DNA of 64,000 nt from a virus: the IMG/VR virus record IMGVR_UViG_3300020021_000004, positions 1 to 64,000 of that record. One strand, written 5' to 3'. The notes under the pieces were generated by a model that had not been told where the DNA came from, searched no databases, and was given only the letters and a program-made list of their open reading frames with translations. Shown piece after piece: positions 18,049-26,650 of this stretch (positions are counted from its first letter, which is position 1; each line of letters begins with the position of its first letter). The translations under genes and the position numbers were made by a program.

Positions 18049-21000
18049 TCAGTTCATCTCCGTAGGAAACCAGTCGTCAACGAACGAAGCCTCTTTGACC
18101 GTCTCCTGTGCGTCCATGCCCGGCTTCGGTACGTTCTCACCCACTTGCAGACCCGCTTGGAAGACGAAAGGACTCATGCCATTTTGCAACGGGCACGAGA
18201 TCTCCAAGTTGACGGCTGCTCGTGTGATCGCCACGTACGCCAAGTTGCGCTCGGCTTTCATACGCGCTTCCTCTTCGACGGGATCGGGTGGGGGCTCGTC
18301 AGGTCGGCGCTTCGGCTCGAACGGGAAGATACCCTTGGGCATCATCACCGCTACGTTGGTCCACTGAGCACCCTTGACGCTGTGAACAGTCGACAGCGTG
18401 ATGGCTGGAGGCTTCATCTTACGCTTGCCTTCATCAGCAATCTTCAGCTGGTCCTTCTCCCACTTCACAGGGTCGATACGGAGCGTCTCGGCAATCCTTG
18501 AGAACCGATCGATCTTACGAATGAAGCCCTTCGCCATAGAGGGGTCCGTGAGGTGCTCTTGATCGTTGGAGTTCGGTTTAGCCAAAGCATAGAGGAACTG
18601 CACGGCCCCCAAGCCCTTACGCTCTTCCTTGTCCAGCTCCTCTTCGGTCTTCGTGGGAAGCTGCCCCTCTTCACCGATCTCAACCTCAGGAGTTTCTTTC
18701 TCCTCGACCGCGTCATCCTCATCGTCTGAAAAGACCGCCACGTCATTCGTGATTTGCTCACGAAGAGTGGTGGTGGTCGTTACTTCACGACGACTTGCCG
18801 AATCCCAACCCGTCACCCGGGACTTCATGTTGTCGAGCACGTAACCCAAGAGTGCGGGCGTCGTCGGGTCTTCATCGACGTGAGCCCGCAAGTCTCGGAT
18901 ATTCTCCGACATCCCCTTGAGGTTTTGAGCCAGCTCGTCGACACGCTGCTGGTAGATCCACTCACCCTTACGAGCATCCCCGCCCTTACGGATGACGCTT
19001 TCGATGATCTTTAGGCGAAAGGGCTGCTTCAGCTTATCGGCCAAGAGTTTGATGTACTTGGTCTCCAAAAGGACGTCGGGGCGCACAGCCTTGATGTCCA
19101 CACGCTCACGTCGGGCCACGTCGTCGAGTGCCTCGTTCACCACCTTCTCAACGTCATCCCGCCCGAGGAACAGGTTACGATCGGGCTTCATCAGAACCGC
19201 CATGAGCGACTGCTTCATCTTCTCGTAGTCGCTGCCTGTCGCGAGGTCGATGTAGCCCAGAACGGCTCGAGACTCTGGAGCCTCGAGAAAGCCTCGTCCG
19301 CCTCGACGGATGTAAGGGATCTCGTTGATGATGCACGCCGTCTCGAAATCGTTCAGCTCCGCATTGGTGCGAGCTAGAACCGCAAAGTTCTCAGGTTCGG
19401 CCCCTTCGTCGATATCCTTACGGTAACGCCCGATGGTGTTGATCGCCGCATCAACGTTGGTCTCGGGAGTCGTGACCTGAATGGAAGACCGACCTCGGTC
19501 CTTACGCGGGTCCGCCCGAGCTTCCATCGGGATGCGGTCGGTATCGATCGCAATCAAGCTGTTGGCGGCATCAACGATCTCGGGCTGGCACCTGTAGTTG
19601 GTACGGATCATCCGCACTTTCCAGTCAGGATGGTCCCCTAGCGCACGGAACAGCTCAGGCTTAGCGCCTCGGAACTGGTAGATCGACTGCTTGTCGTCGC
19701 CGATCATGAAGATCGAGCGGTTGGTGGAGTCCGGGCCGATGTGCTCCGACATCATCTCGAAGATCTGGTGCTGGACGGTATTGAGGTCCTGGCACTCGTC
19801 CACCAAAATGTGGTCATACATACCCTGAATGGACTTCTTGGCCTTTGGGTTACGGACCAAGATGTCACGCAAGATCTTGATCATATCGTCCAAATCGCCA
19901 AGGCGTTCTCCACCCTTGCGATGACGCCCCATGAAGTTGTCGTACGACTTCGAGGGACAGGGTGGACGCCACCCTGGAATGTCACCCTTTAGACCCAGGT
20001 ACATGTCGTACCAAACGGCCGCTTGAGCCTCACTCTGCGAGGTCACTGAATCTCGAGCGGCCTGGAGCCCGATGTCGTTGCCCCTCCACTTGTTGAGCAG
20101 AAGGCCCGCCTTTTTGGCCTTGGGAGCTTTCTCAATCCACTTCGCCTTGAAGCCGTACCGGGATGTCAGCTGATCGGTGCTGCAATCCTCCCACATACCT
20201 CGAATGGCGATCGACAGACTGGAAGGACTGATCGACTTCTCACCCTTCTTGGGGGGCGCGATTAGACGAGGAGCCCTCAACATCTCCTGCTCTTCTCGCG
20301 TCCCGAAGCCCGGTGTGTCCCTGCTGCCGACAATCAGCTTCGCAAAGAGGGAGTGCATGGTGCCCACTTGAACGCCCGAGCCTTTGCCGATCGTCGCCGC
20401 AATCTTCTCTCTCAGTTCGATGGACGCCTTCGTGTTGAAGGAGCAAGCCATGATGCGAGAAGGGTTGACCTTACGGTCACTCACCAAGTAGTCGATGCGG
20501 GAAACAAGCGTCTTGCTCTTGCCCGCTCCCGCTCCCGCGGCCACCAACACCCGTCCGTCCGTCAGGGCCGCCGCTCGTTGCTCGTCATCCAATTCCCGCA
20601 AAGGAGCGGGGATGTTCTGGAGCCGTGTGGGGTCGCTCAAGGCCGCCACAGCGGCAGCGGTCGCCATGCCGACAACTTGGGAACGCACCGGCGGCTCATC
20701 AGGCATCTGATTGACGACCAGCGATTTACGAGCCGCTTCTGTGGCATCCCGCTCCACTTGGTCGAGGGTCGCTGAGCGGGCCTCTTGAGCCTGCTGAGCC
20801 TCTTCAGCACCGCTAGCCGCCATCTGCTGAATGTTCTGGAAAACGATCGCCTCAGTGTCACCTGACCCTGAGGAAGAAGCAGCATCGACCGGTTGAGGAG
20901 CGCCACCGCCTGAGCCCGCTTGCTCAGATGCCTTGTCGATCCAATCTCGGAGACGGGCGTTGTGCATCGGCATCGCGGCAAAGACATCGAGCGCTCGATC

Positions 21001-21471
21001 CGCGTCATCCAGCATCGCGGCACTAATGGCCTCACGAACCTGACGAACGTATCGTTGGTTCTCGAAGATACCCTTCATGGTGGCGGGACCTCCTCGAGAG
21101 AGCAGGGTCCTGAACTGAAGGGCCCGTCGTGAGGCCCCCATTGGGGTGTAGGTCTTGAGAGCAAGAGCCCGGCGAAGCATTGTCTTCTGGGCGTTCGTCG
21201 AGAGGTGCTGATCCAGAAAGGACCCTAAAGCGTCGATCTGGCCATCCGCAGACCTCAGAAGCCTGAGCCCGTGCCGAATGAGCGCGTCCTCGATATCGTC
21301 CACGCCCGACGATTCCTCGGCATACCTCATGTATGTGTCGAGAGCGAGCAGGAAGACGATGTACTCCGCCACCTGAAACTCCCCGATCTCTTCAGGGACC
21401 TCATCGGACGCAAAGCGGATCACAGGGTCGGCTGAAGGGATCGTGTAGCGAGAGGGGGGTATGAAAGCCAT
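18049..21471 (-). CDS. UvrD/Rep-like superfamily 1 helicase, 1140 aa
   Basis: The SF1A motifs are complete: motif I AGAGAGKS (~312-319), Ia ACSFNTKAS (~342), II LVDECQDL (~556-563), III GDDKQSIYQFRGA (~591-603), IV RTNYRCQPEIVDAAN (~620), V TLSTVHSVKGAQW (~1025-1040) and VI YVAITRAAVNLEIS near the end. It should be a 3'-5' ATP-dependent DNA helicase. It is longer than typical UvrD (about 720 aa) because of a ~290-residue N-terminal extension without known motif and a Glu/Asp-rich insert near 930-970. It is preceded by a strong terminator (21511-21542), so it probably has its own promoter or depends on read-through from the sheath. Confidence 0.92.
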   Translation of the reverse strand: MAFIPPSRYTIPSADPVIRFASDEVPEEIGEFQVAEYIVFLLALDTYMRYAEESSGVDDIEDALIRHGLRLLRSADGQIDALGSFLDQHLSTNAQKTMLRRALALKTYTPMGASRRALQFRTLLSRGGPATMKGIFENQRYVRQVREAISAAMLDDADRALDVFAAMPMHNARLRDWIDKASEQAGSGGGAPQPVDAASSSGSGDTEAIVFQNIQQMAASGAEEAQQAQEARSATLDQVERDATEAARKSLVVNQMPDEPPVRSQVVGMATAAAVAALSDPTRLQNIPAPLRELDDEQRAAALTDGRVLVAAGAGAGKSKTLVSRIDYLVSDRKVNPSRIMACSFNTKASIELREKIAATIGKGSGVQVGTMHSLFAKLIVGSRDTPGFGTREEQEMLRAPRLIAPPKKGEKSISPSSLSIAIRGMWEDCSTDQLTSRYGFKAKWIEKAPKAKKAGLLLNKWRGNDIGLQAARDSVTSQSEAQAAVWYDMYLGLKGDIPGWRPPCPSKSYDNFMGRHRKGGERLGDLDDMIKILRDILVRNPKAKKSIQGMYDHILVDECQDLNTVQHQIFEMMSEHIGPDSTNRSIFMIGDDKQSIYQFRGAKPELFRALGDHPDWKVRMIRTNYRCQPEIVDAANSLIAIDTDRIPMEARADPRKDRGRSSIQVTTPETNVDAAINTIGRYRKDIDEGAEPENFAVLARTNAELNDFETACIINEIPYIRRGGRGFLEAPESRAVLGYIDLATGSDYEKMKQSLMAVLMKPDRNLFLGRDDVEKVVNEALDDVARRERVDIKAVRPDVLLETKYIKLLADKLKQPFRLKIIESVIRKGGDARKGEWIYQQRVDELAQNLKGMSENIRDLRAHVDEDPTTPALLGYVLDNMKSRVTGWDSASRREVTTTTTLREQITNDVAVFSDDEDDAVEEKETPEVEIGEEGQLPTKTEEELDKEERKGLGAVQFLYALAKPNSNDQEHLTDPSMAKGFIRKIDRFSRIAETLRIDPVKWEKDQLKIADEGKRKMKPPAITLSTVHSVKGAQWTNVAVMMPKGIFPFEPKRRPDEPPPDPVEEEARMKAERNLAYVAITRAAVNLEISCPLQNGMSPFVFQAGLQVGENVPKPGMDAQETVKEASFVDDWFPTEMN

Positions 21472-21510
21472 TCGTAGACCTGGGATCCTACACCAGAATA
21501 CCCATAAAGG

Positions 21511-21542
21511 AAAAGGCCAGCCCCTTACGGAACTGGCCTTTT
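21511..21542 (-). terminator. Rho-independent terminator between sheath and helicase
   Basis: A perfect 10-bp inverted repeat (21511-21520 with 21533-21542, 12-nt loop) has a GC-rich core and four A/T pairs at its base, giving a U-run on both strands. It lies just after the sheath stop (21563) and would limit transcription into the helicase island. It could act in both directions. Confidence 0.85.
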
Positions 21543-21562
21543 CACCTAGGACCTTTTTGGGG

Positions 21563-24500
21563 TCAGATACGAGCGCGGAGGTTGAACGTCATCACGATGT
21601 ACAGCAGCGGGAAGATGGGCTGGTAGTACGCCGTGAAGAGGAGGACCGTCGGATCATCCGGGGAGACGCTGGCCGAGATGCCGCTGAAGGCACCCACGAT
21701 TTCCGCCTGAACGAGCTGCTTGAAGAGCGAGGTCATGCTGACCTCGACTTCGTTGGTGCGGCTCGACAGGAACTTGGTTCCGATGAAGGAGTCCAAGGTC
21801 CCACGGCTTTGCTGCTGCACGTAGTCGGAGATCTGGGTCACCGTCGGCAGACGGCTCAAGATCGACGTCATGTCGGTCGTCAAACCCTGGCGAATACGGA
21901 CCAAGGGGTCCAAGTCCTCCAGAATCGTGATACCCGACGTAGCGGTCTGGTTGGCTTCCACCGGATCCATCTGACGAGGCAGACGAGTGAAGCCCTGGAT
22001 TTGACGGCGCGTGTAAGGCGTCGCCACGTCCACCGAGGGGCTCACCGCAGCACCCGCCACCGCAGCAGCCAAGAAGCTGCCATCCACCAGTGACTGGAAG
22101 CTCTCCCCCAACTCGTTCTGGAGGGTCACCACGGCAGAGTCCGGGTAAACCGCGATGATACGGTTGGAGAGAAGGCTCTTCGCCACCGACTGAGCGGTCG
22201 TCGGCGTCGTACCGGAACCGAACCCGATGAAGCCCATCCGCTCAGACTGATTGCGGATGTTCGACTGAACTTCGCAGTGCTGCATGAGCGCTGCGTAGAC
22301 GGTCGTGCTCGTCGTCAAAGGCACCAGCACGTCCGGCTTCAGGTTGCCCGGAAGCGGGGTCGCTAGTTCGTTGATGGCCGACAAGAAAGCCTGATCGCTT
22401 GCCTGATTGGTGTTCGGCACCTTCAGGACCTGCTTGATGCCCACGAGGACGGCCCCGTTGAGAATCATCAAGAAAGCACCGAGAGTGACGCGGTTATCGG
22501 CCGTGAGCGTACCGAAGTTCGCTTCCACAGTCTTGAACTGCTGGTACAGCTGCGTCGAGAAGTCCTGCTTCATGTAGCTGTAGCTCACGAAGTAGAAGTC
22601 GCCGATCGCAGGCTCCAGACCCGCCGGGTTGAACGACTGGAGGGTCGCCGTGTCGTTGACGGTGATGCCGACCGTGTCGGTCACAATCGTCTCCAAGCCC
22701 GCCATCGAAAGGTACGGCACCGCCGGGTTGACCTTCCAAGTCGAGCTGATCTCCAGAGTGAAGGACCCCGCGCCAGAGTACCCGGCCGCTAGAGCCGGAA
22801 GGATCGTGAACCGGAGGCCCGTGTTGGCATCCGTGTACGTTTGACCCGGGTACCCGACACCCGACGACCCTTGCGGGTTGTTCGAGCTAACGACGTAGTT
22901 GTCCTGAGCGTCTTCACCGTTGTCACCGCTGGTGCCGGGAACGATCCCAGTGCCCGTCGTGATGTTGAAGGCAGTCGCCGAACCCGACACGAAGACCACC
23001 GACGAAGAAGCGGCGCCCGTCGTGATCGACTCGATCGTGACGTACTTCTGACCCTCGATAGTGCTCACGTAAGCAACGCCATCCGTGGCGAAACTTGCCG
23101 TTGCGTTGAGACGGTCGACAACCTCGGACGCAGCCACCAACGTCTGGCTGGCGATGTCGTCTTCAGTGAAGCCGAGGACGTCGTTCGCCGAACCCGCCAA
23201 GATTTGGAGAGACGAGCTGGGGTCCGCGATGTTACTGGTGAGACGGATCTTGTTGACGTTCGCCAACGTGCCGACAGCGGCCACGCTGGTGAGGCCCGGG
23301 ACCGCATTGATGGCCGTGACAATCGCTGAAGCGGCCACAGTGGCGCCCGCAGGAAGCGTGATCGCGTAATCGATCCCGTTCATGCGGATGTTCAACGCAT
23401 CGTTGACATCTGCCGTGATGAGGAAGGGACCAGCGTCCGCACTCAACAAGGTAGCGGGCTTGTTGGTAGCCGTCGAAGTACCGGCCGCCGACTGGAACGT
23501 CGCAAACCCCAAGAGGTTCTCGGCCGTGCCTTGACGAATAGCCACCGTCGACACCGCGTCGAACCCGCCCGGCAAAGCTGCCGGCGTCGAGTACGACTTG
23601 ATGAGGAAGAAGACGGGCCCGTTGGTGCCACCCACCTGGACGAAGCTCGCCAAGGTGTTGGGCGCCGTACCGCTGAAGGCCGCATTGGCGTCAATCGCCG
23701 TGTTGATGTCCGTGACGATTTGTGTCGGCGTACGTCCACCAGGCGTCAAAGTGACGGTGATGTTCGTGCCGTCAATCGCTAGTTCGAGGTCATTCGCAGG
23801 GGACGCCGGAACCGTGATGTGATTGCTGCCGTCCACGACCACTCGGGTGGAGACCAAGTAGCCCCTCGTGGCCACATTCAGGTTGGTCACGTAGGCGTTG
23901 CCGTTGAGGGTCGTGCGCCACTGGTCGGAGAAGCTCGTGAAGAACGAGTATGGGCTGGCTCCGTCGTTCGTGAAGGCGGCATTCTGAGCCTTCGCTTGAC
24001 CGAACGTCACCGTTACGGTTTCGGCGAGAGCCGTACCCGCACCGGTGTGGAAAGCGTCCGTGATCTGCTCGACACCACGAGGCCACTGCACGATCTCGGG
24101 CAAGCTGGTCTTGGTCCCGAAACGAGCCTGCATGACGTTCTGACCCGTCAAGGTGCTGAGCACCTCGAACTGACCCGTGCCCACCGGGCCCGGGACCTTG
24201 TTGGTCAGAATGTAGGTGTCGTCACGGAGACGGTTGTACCAGAAGGTTGCGTAGACGTTGTGGTCCGGGGGGACCGCCGACTTCAACGTGATCTTGCGGT
24301 TCGCACCATCGACCTCGGTGACCTGTACGGGCGAACGCCCGAGAGCATCGAGGAGGTTGCGGCCCGTGTAGACCGTGATGAGGTCCGGACGGTTCGTATC
24401 GAGGCCGATACGACCATTCGTCACCGCACTGTAGACAGCGCTCCCAAGGGGCGTGTCACGACCGTTACCGGTCGTGGGGACCTCGGGCAGGAGGAAGTCG

Positions 24501-25828
24501 GTGTCCGACACGAGAGCCGGCACCACTGTGGTGTCGATCACACGAGCCGCCGCCGTCAAGAACAGCCGGTCATCCACGAGGGTGGGAACGATCTGCGTAT
24601 CGTTGAACAACGTCGAACCCGGCGAACGAAGAGCCGAGGCCACCACATAGCTGGCACCCCAGTGAAGGATCGAGACGTCCGGGCTCGGGTTCGAGACCAC
24701 GAAGTCCTGGCCTTCGATGAAGTCGCTACGTCCGGGGGCGAAACCACAACGAGAGACGCTCGTTACCAACGTGTTGGGCAGGTAATCGAACGTGTCCTGC
24801 CAGGTGTTGGCGAAGTACTGGACCTTCACCGTAGACCCGGCGGCGGGGCTGAACGGCAAGGTCACGATACCGTTGGTACCGTCCACCGCCGAAGCCACCA
24901 CCTGCACGTTGTTGACCGTCACCACCACTTTGGTGGCGTCAGTCGTCGTGATACCGCCGTCCGTGCCGTCCACGATCGGACGCTGGAACACCCGGAAACT
25001 GGCGTTTCGGGTCGTCGTCGAATTGGCCATGAAGCCCAACGCACCGTTGGCGTTTCCGACGCCGATGGTGAGGCTCTTGGCCGACATCAGGCTCAAGTGG
25101 ATGCGACCCTGGTTGTCGGTGAACACCGCCGTCGCGAGCCCCGGGATGAGGTTCGAATCGATGACACTCTTGAGGCCCGTCGCCGAATAGCTGCCGGCCG
25201 CGAACGTGATCGACTTCGCCACACCATCGACGCTGAACGCGAAGGTGTCGGTCGTACCCGCGACAATCTCGAAGGGAGCGTACCCCGGGGTCGTCAGAAC
25301 CGCCTGGGTGGGCGTTACCTGACTGGAGACGTCATCCGTGAAGGACGTGTCCGACCGGTGGAAGTAGTAGGTGCAGCGGATGTTGTCACCCGGCTGCGGA
25401 GGGATCTGTAGGAAGACGTAGCCGCTTTGACCCTGAACGGACCCGACCGCGACCGGTGTACCGTTGACGGTCACCGTGACGCTGCGGATGCTGTTGGTCA
25501 CGCGGCCGAAGCCCTGACCATCCACGAGCGGGGAGTTGCGGACCTTGAACTGAGTGATGAGCCCGTTCACAGCCCCGAGGACGGGGTTGTTGGGGTTCGT
25601 GTTGTCCACGACGAAGCGTGAAGACACATCCTCGTTGACGATCTGCTGGTCGAGGTTAGCACTCGAGCCACGCACCAACTCCAAGTCCAGCTGGTCTAGT
25701 TCTTCCTGACCCACGCCAATTTCGACGGGGATACGAAGACCAGCGACGAGATTGGCCGCGTTGGCATCCGTCAAAGTGCGGGTGTAGACACCTGGGGGGA
25801 CGTACGTAGTGAAGGGGCCGAGAGCCAT
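21563..25828 (-). CDS. Tail sheath protein, very large (1421 aa)
   Basis: N-terminus VPPGVYTRTLTDANAAN and the C-terminal ~300 residues (RQIQGFTRLPRQMDP, VRIRQGLTTDMTS, SRTNEVEVSMTSLFKQLVQAE, ending VMTFNLRARI) match contractile-tail sheath proteins, whose C-terminal arms link subunits. Usual length is about 400-700 aa. The excess is a chain of inserted beta domains: at least three of one type (near 130-210, 300-370, 490-550, each with a DG turn and YYF/WYN end) and three of another (near 215-285, 700-800, 820-900) with L-DG, a helix such as TDINTAI and an LGF ending. These probably decorate the tail surface. An AAGGAG 6 nt upstream and a stem-loop above it favour high expression. Confidence 0.9.
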   Translation of the reverse strand: MALGPFTTYVPPGVYTRTLTDANAANLVAGLRIPVEIGVGQEELDQLDLELVRGSSANLDQQIVNEDVSSRFVVDNTNPNNPVLGAVNGLITQFKVRNSPLVDGQGFGRVTNSIRSVTVTVNGTPVAVGSVQGQSGYVFLQIPPQPGDNIRCTYYFHRSDTSFTDDVSSQVTPTQAVLTTPGYAPFEIVAGTTDTFAFSVDGVAKSITFAAGSYSATGLKSVIDSNLIPGLATAVFTDNQGRIHLSLMSAKSLTIGVGNANGALGFMANSTTTRNASFRVFQRPIVDGTDGGITTTDATKVVVTVNNVQVVASAVDGTNGIVTLPFSPAAGSTVKVQYFANTWQDTFDYLPNTLVTSVSRCGFAPGRSDFIEGQDFVVSNPSPDVSILHWGASYVVASALRSPGSTLFNDTQIVPTLVDDRLFLTAAARVIDTTVVPALVSDTDFLLPEVPTTGNGRDTPLGSAVYSAVTNGRIGLDTNRPDLITVYTGRNLLDALGRSPVQVTEVDGANRKITLKSAVPPDHNVYATFWYNRLRDDTYILTNKVPGPVGTGQFEVLSTLTGQNVMQARFGTKTSLPEIVQWPRGVEQITDAFHTGAGTALAETVTVTFGQAKAQNAAFTNDGASPYSFFTSFSDQWRTTLNGNAYVTNLNVATRGYLVSTRVVVDGSNHITVPASPANDLELAIDGTNITVTLTPGGRTPTQIVTDINTAIDANAAFSGTAPNTLASFVQVGGTNGPVFFLIKSYSTPAALPGGFDAVSTVAIRQGTAENLLGFATFQSAAGTSTATNKPATLLSADAGPFLITADVNDALNIRMNGIDYAITLPAGATVAASAIVTAINAVPGLTSVAAVGTLANVNKIRLTSNIADPSSSLQILAGSANDVLGFTEDDIASQTLVAASEVVDRLNATASFATDGVAYVSTIEGQKYVTIESITTGAASSSVVFVSGSATAFNITTGTGIVPGTSGDNGEDAQDNYVVSSNNPQGSSGVGYPGQTYTDANTGLRFTILPALAAGYSGAGSFTLEISSTWKVNPAVPYLSMAGLETIVTDTVGITVNDTATLQSFNPAGLEPAIGDFYFVSYSYMKQDFSTQLYQQFKTVEANFGTLTADNRVTLGAFLMILNGAVLVGIKQVLKVPNTNQASDQAFLSAINELATPLPGNLKPDVLVPLTTSTTVYAALMQHCEVQSNIRNQSERMGFIGFGSGTTPTTAQSVAKSLLSNRIIAVYPDSAVVTLQNELGESFQSLVDGSFLAAAVAGAAVSPSVDVATPYTRRQIQGFTRLPRQMDPVEANQTATSGITILEDLDPLVRIRQGLTTDMTSILSRLPTVTQISDYVQQQSRGTLDSFIGTKFLSSRTNEVEVSMTSLFKQLVQAEIVGAFSGISASVSPDDPTVLLFTAYYQPIFPLLYIVMTFNLRARI

Positions 25829-25993
25829 CCAGAACTCCTTGTGAGCTGGCAGTCGCCAGCGAATTTCGATTCCGATTTAAATCGAGGTCTTTTTGGATCT
25901 GAATCTGGGATCTGGATCTTCATCTTGACCGCAAGGACTCGCCTCCGGCCTCTATGTCTAGCTCTGGGTCAACGAAGCATTATTGAAGGAGCG
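25829..25993 (-). promoter_or_regulatory. Sheath gene leader: stem-loop, palindrome and shared 17-nt motif
   Basis: This 165-nt gap holds an AAGGAG at 25835-25840; a 6-bp stem-loop (25845-25860, tetraloop) just upstream of it; a 12-bp palindrome CGATTTAAATCG (25873-25884); and a 17-nt motif (25909-25925) repeated exactly at 54138-54154 in the leader of another structural gene. No convincing -35/-10 pair. The layout suggests mRNA stabilisation or a phage-specific promoter or activator site for late structural genes. Confidence 0.5.
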
Positions 25994-26410
25994 TTACGCT
26001 GGCGGTCGCTTTAGGACGCTCACCAGCTCGTCCCGGACTTTCTTCCGGCCTTCGATGGTCTGGTCGCTCCCCGCCTTGTACTCGATGTAGTCCGCCCCAT
26101 TTTTGCGGATTAGAGCCCGGTTTCCCCCCACTTTGCGGACCTCGGTCTTGACCTTCTCCCGCTCCCGATACTCCTCCCAGCGCTTGTCGGCGCTCGACCC
26201 CACCGCGTAATCGTCGGTCGGGTAGTCGTGCTTGGTGACGCCCGAGTTGGCGGGCGCGGACCCGCCGGCAGCAAAAGCGAACCCGAAGCCCTCAAAGACC
26301 CGAGGCGCGCTCCCCTGACAGTTGGGACACTCGTGCGTTTTGTGCTCCCCCATCTTTAGGGTGCGGGTAAATCCTAAGCCACACGTGCATTCGAAGGTGT
26401 ACTTGGGCAC
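25994..26410 (-). CDS. FmdB-like zinc-ribbon protein, 138 aa
   Basis: The N-terminus MPKYTFECTCGLGF with CxC, followed by HECPNCQG, forms a zinc ribbon as in the FmdB/CxxC-CxxC regulatory group. The C-terminal 80 residues are charged and helical (ADKRWEEYREREKVKTEV). Phages often carry such small zinc ribbons in structural regions; the role is unknown. It begins 3 nt after the 78-aa gene, in the run leading to the sheath. A possible degenerate relative lies at 57034-57441. Confidence 0.75.
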   Translation of the reverse strand: MPKYTFECTCGLGFTRTLKMGEHKTHECPNCQGSAPRVFEGFGFAFAAGGSAPANSGVTKHDYPTDDYAVGSSADKRWEEYREREKVKTEVRKVGGNRALIRKNGADYIEYKAGSDQTIEGRKKVRDELVSVLKRPPA

Positions 26411-26413
26411 GGC

Positions 26414-26650
26414 TTACAGCTCTTGAGGGCCTTGGAACCCTCTAAAATTGATAGTGTTGATCAGAGGAGCAGACTCCAGAGACCTCAACTTTTCGTAGTA
26501 ATCCTCGAGGCTTTGCGGCTCCCCAAGAGACTGCCAGTAGGTGTAGGAGATGTGGATCGTCTGCGGAGGCGTATTGCCTCCCGTGTATCGAGGGTCCGGC
26601 TGCCAACCCTTGGGAGCCAACTTCACCATGGGGATCAAAATGTCGGTCAT
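26414..26650 (-). CDS. Unknown small protein, 78 aa
   Basis: Not recognised. It overlaps the previous stop by 4 nt (ATGA-type) and is followed 3 nt later by the zinc-ribbon gene, so it is almost surely translated. It holds a Pro-rich start (LAPKGWQPDPRYTGG), an aromatic strand (IHISYTYWQSLG) and a short helix. Small genes at this place before the sheath in contractile phages can encode tail completion or sheath-adaptor factors, but nothing here proves that. Confidence 0.55.
   Translation of the reverse strand: MTDILIPMVKLAPKGWQPDPRYTGGNTPPQTIHISYTYWQSLGEPQSLEDYYEKLRSLESAPLINTINFRGFQGPQEL

Noticed and set aside
23819-25411. Long plus-strand open frame (about 530 codons) opposite the sheath gene
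   Set aside because: Arg/His/Gly/Val-rich composition without domains, lying wholly antisense to a clear sheath protein; explained by strong third-position bias of the real gene.
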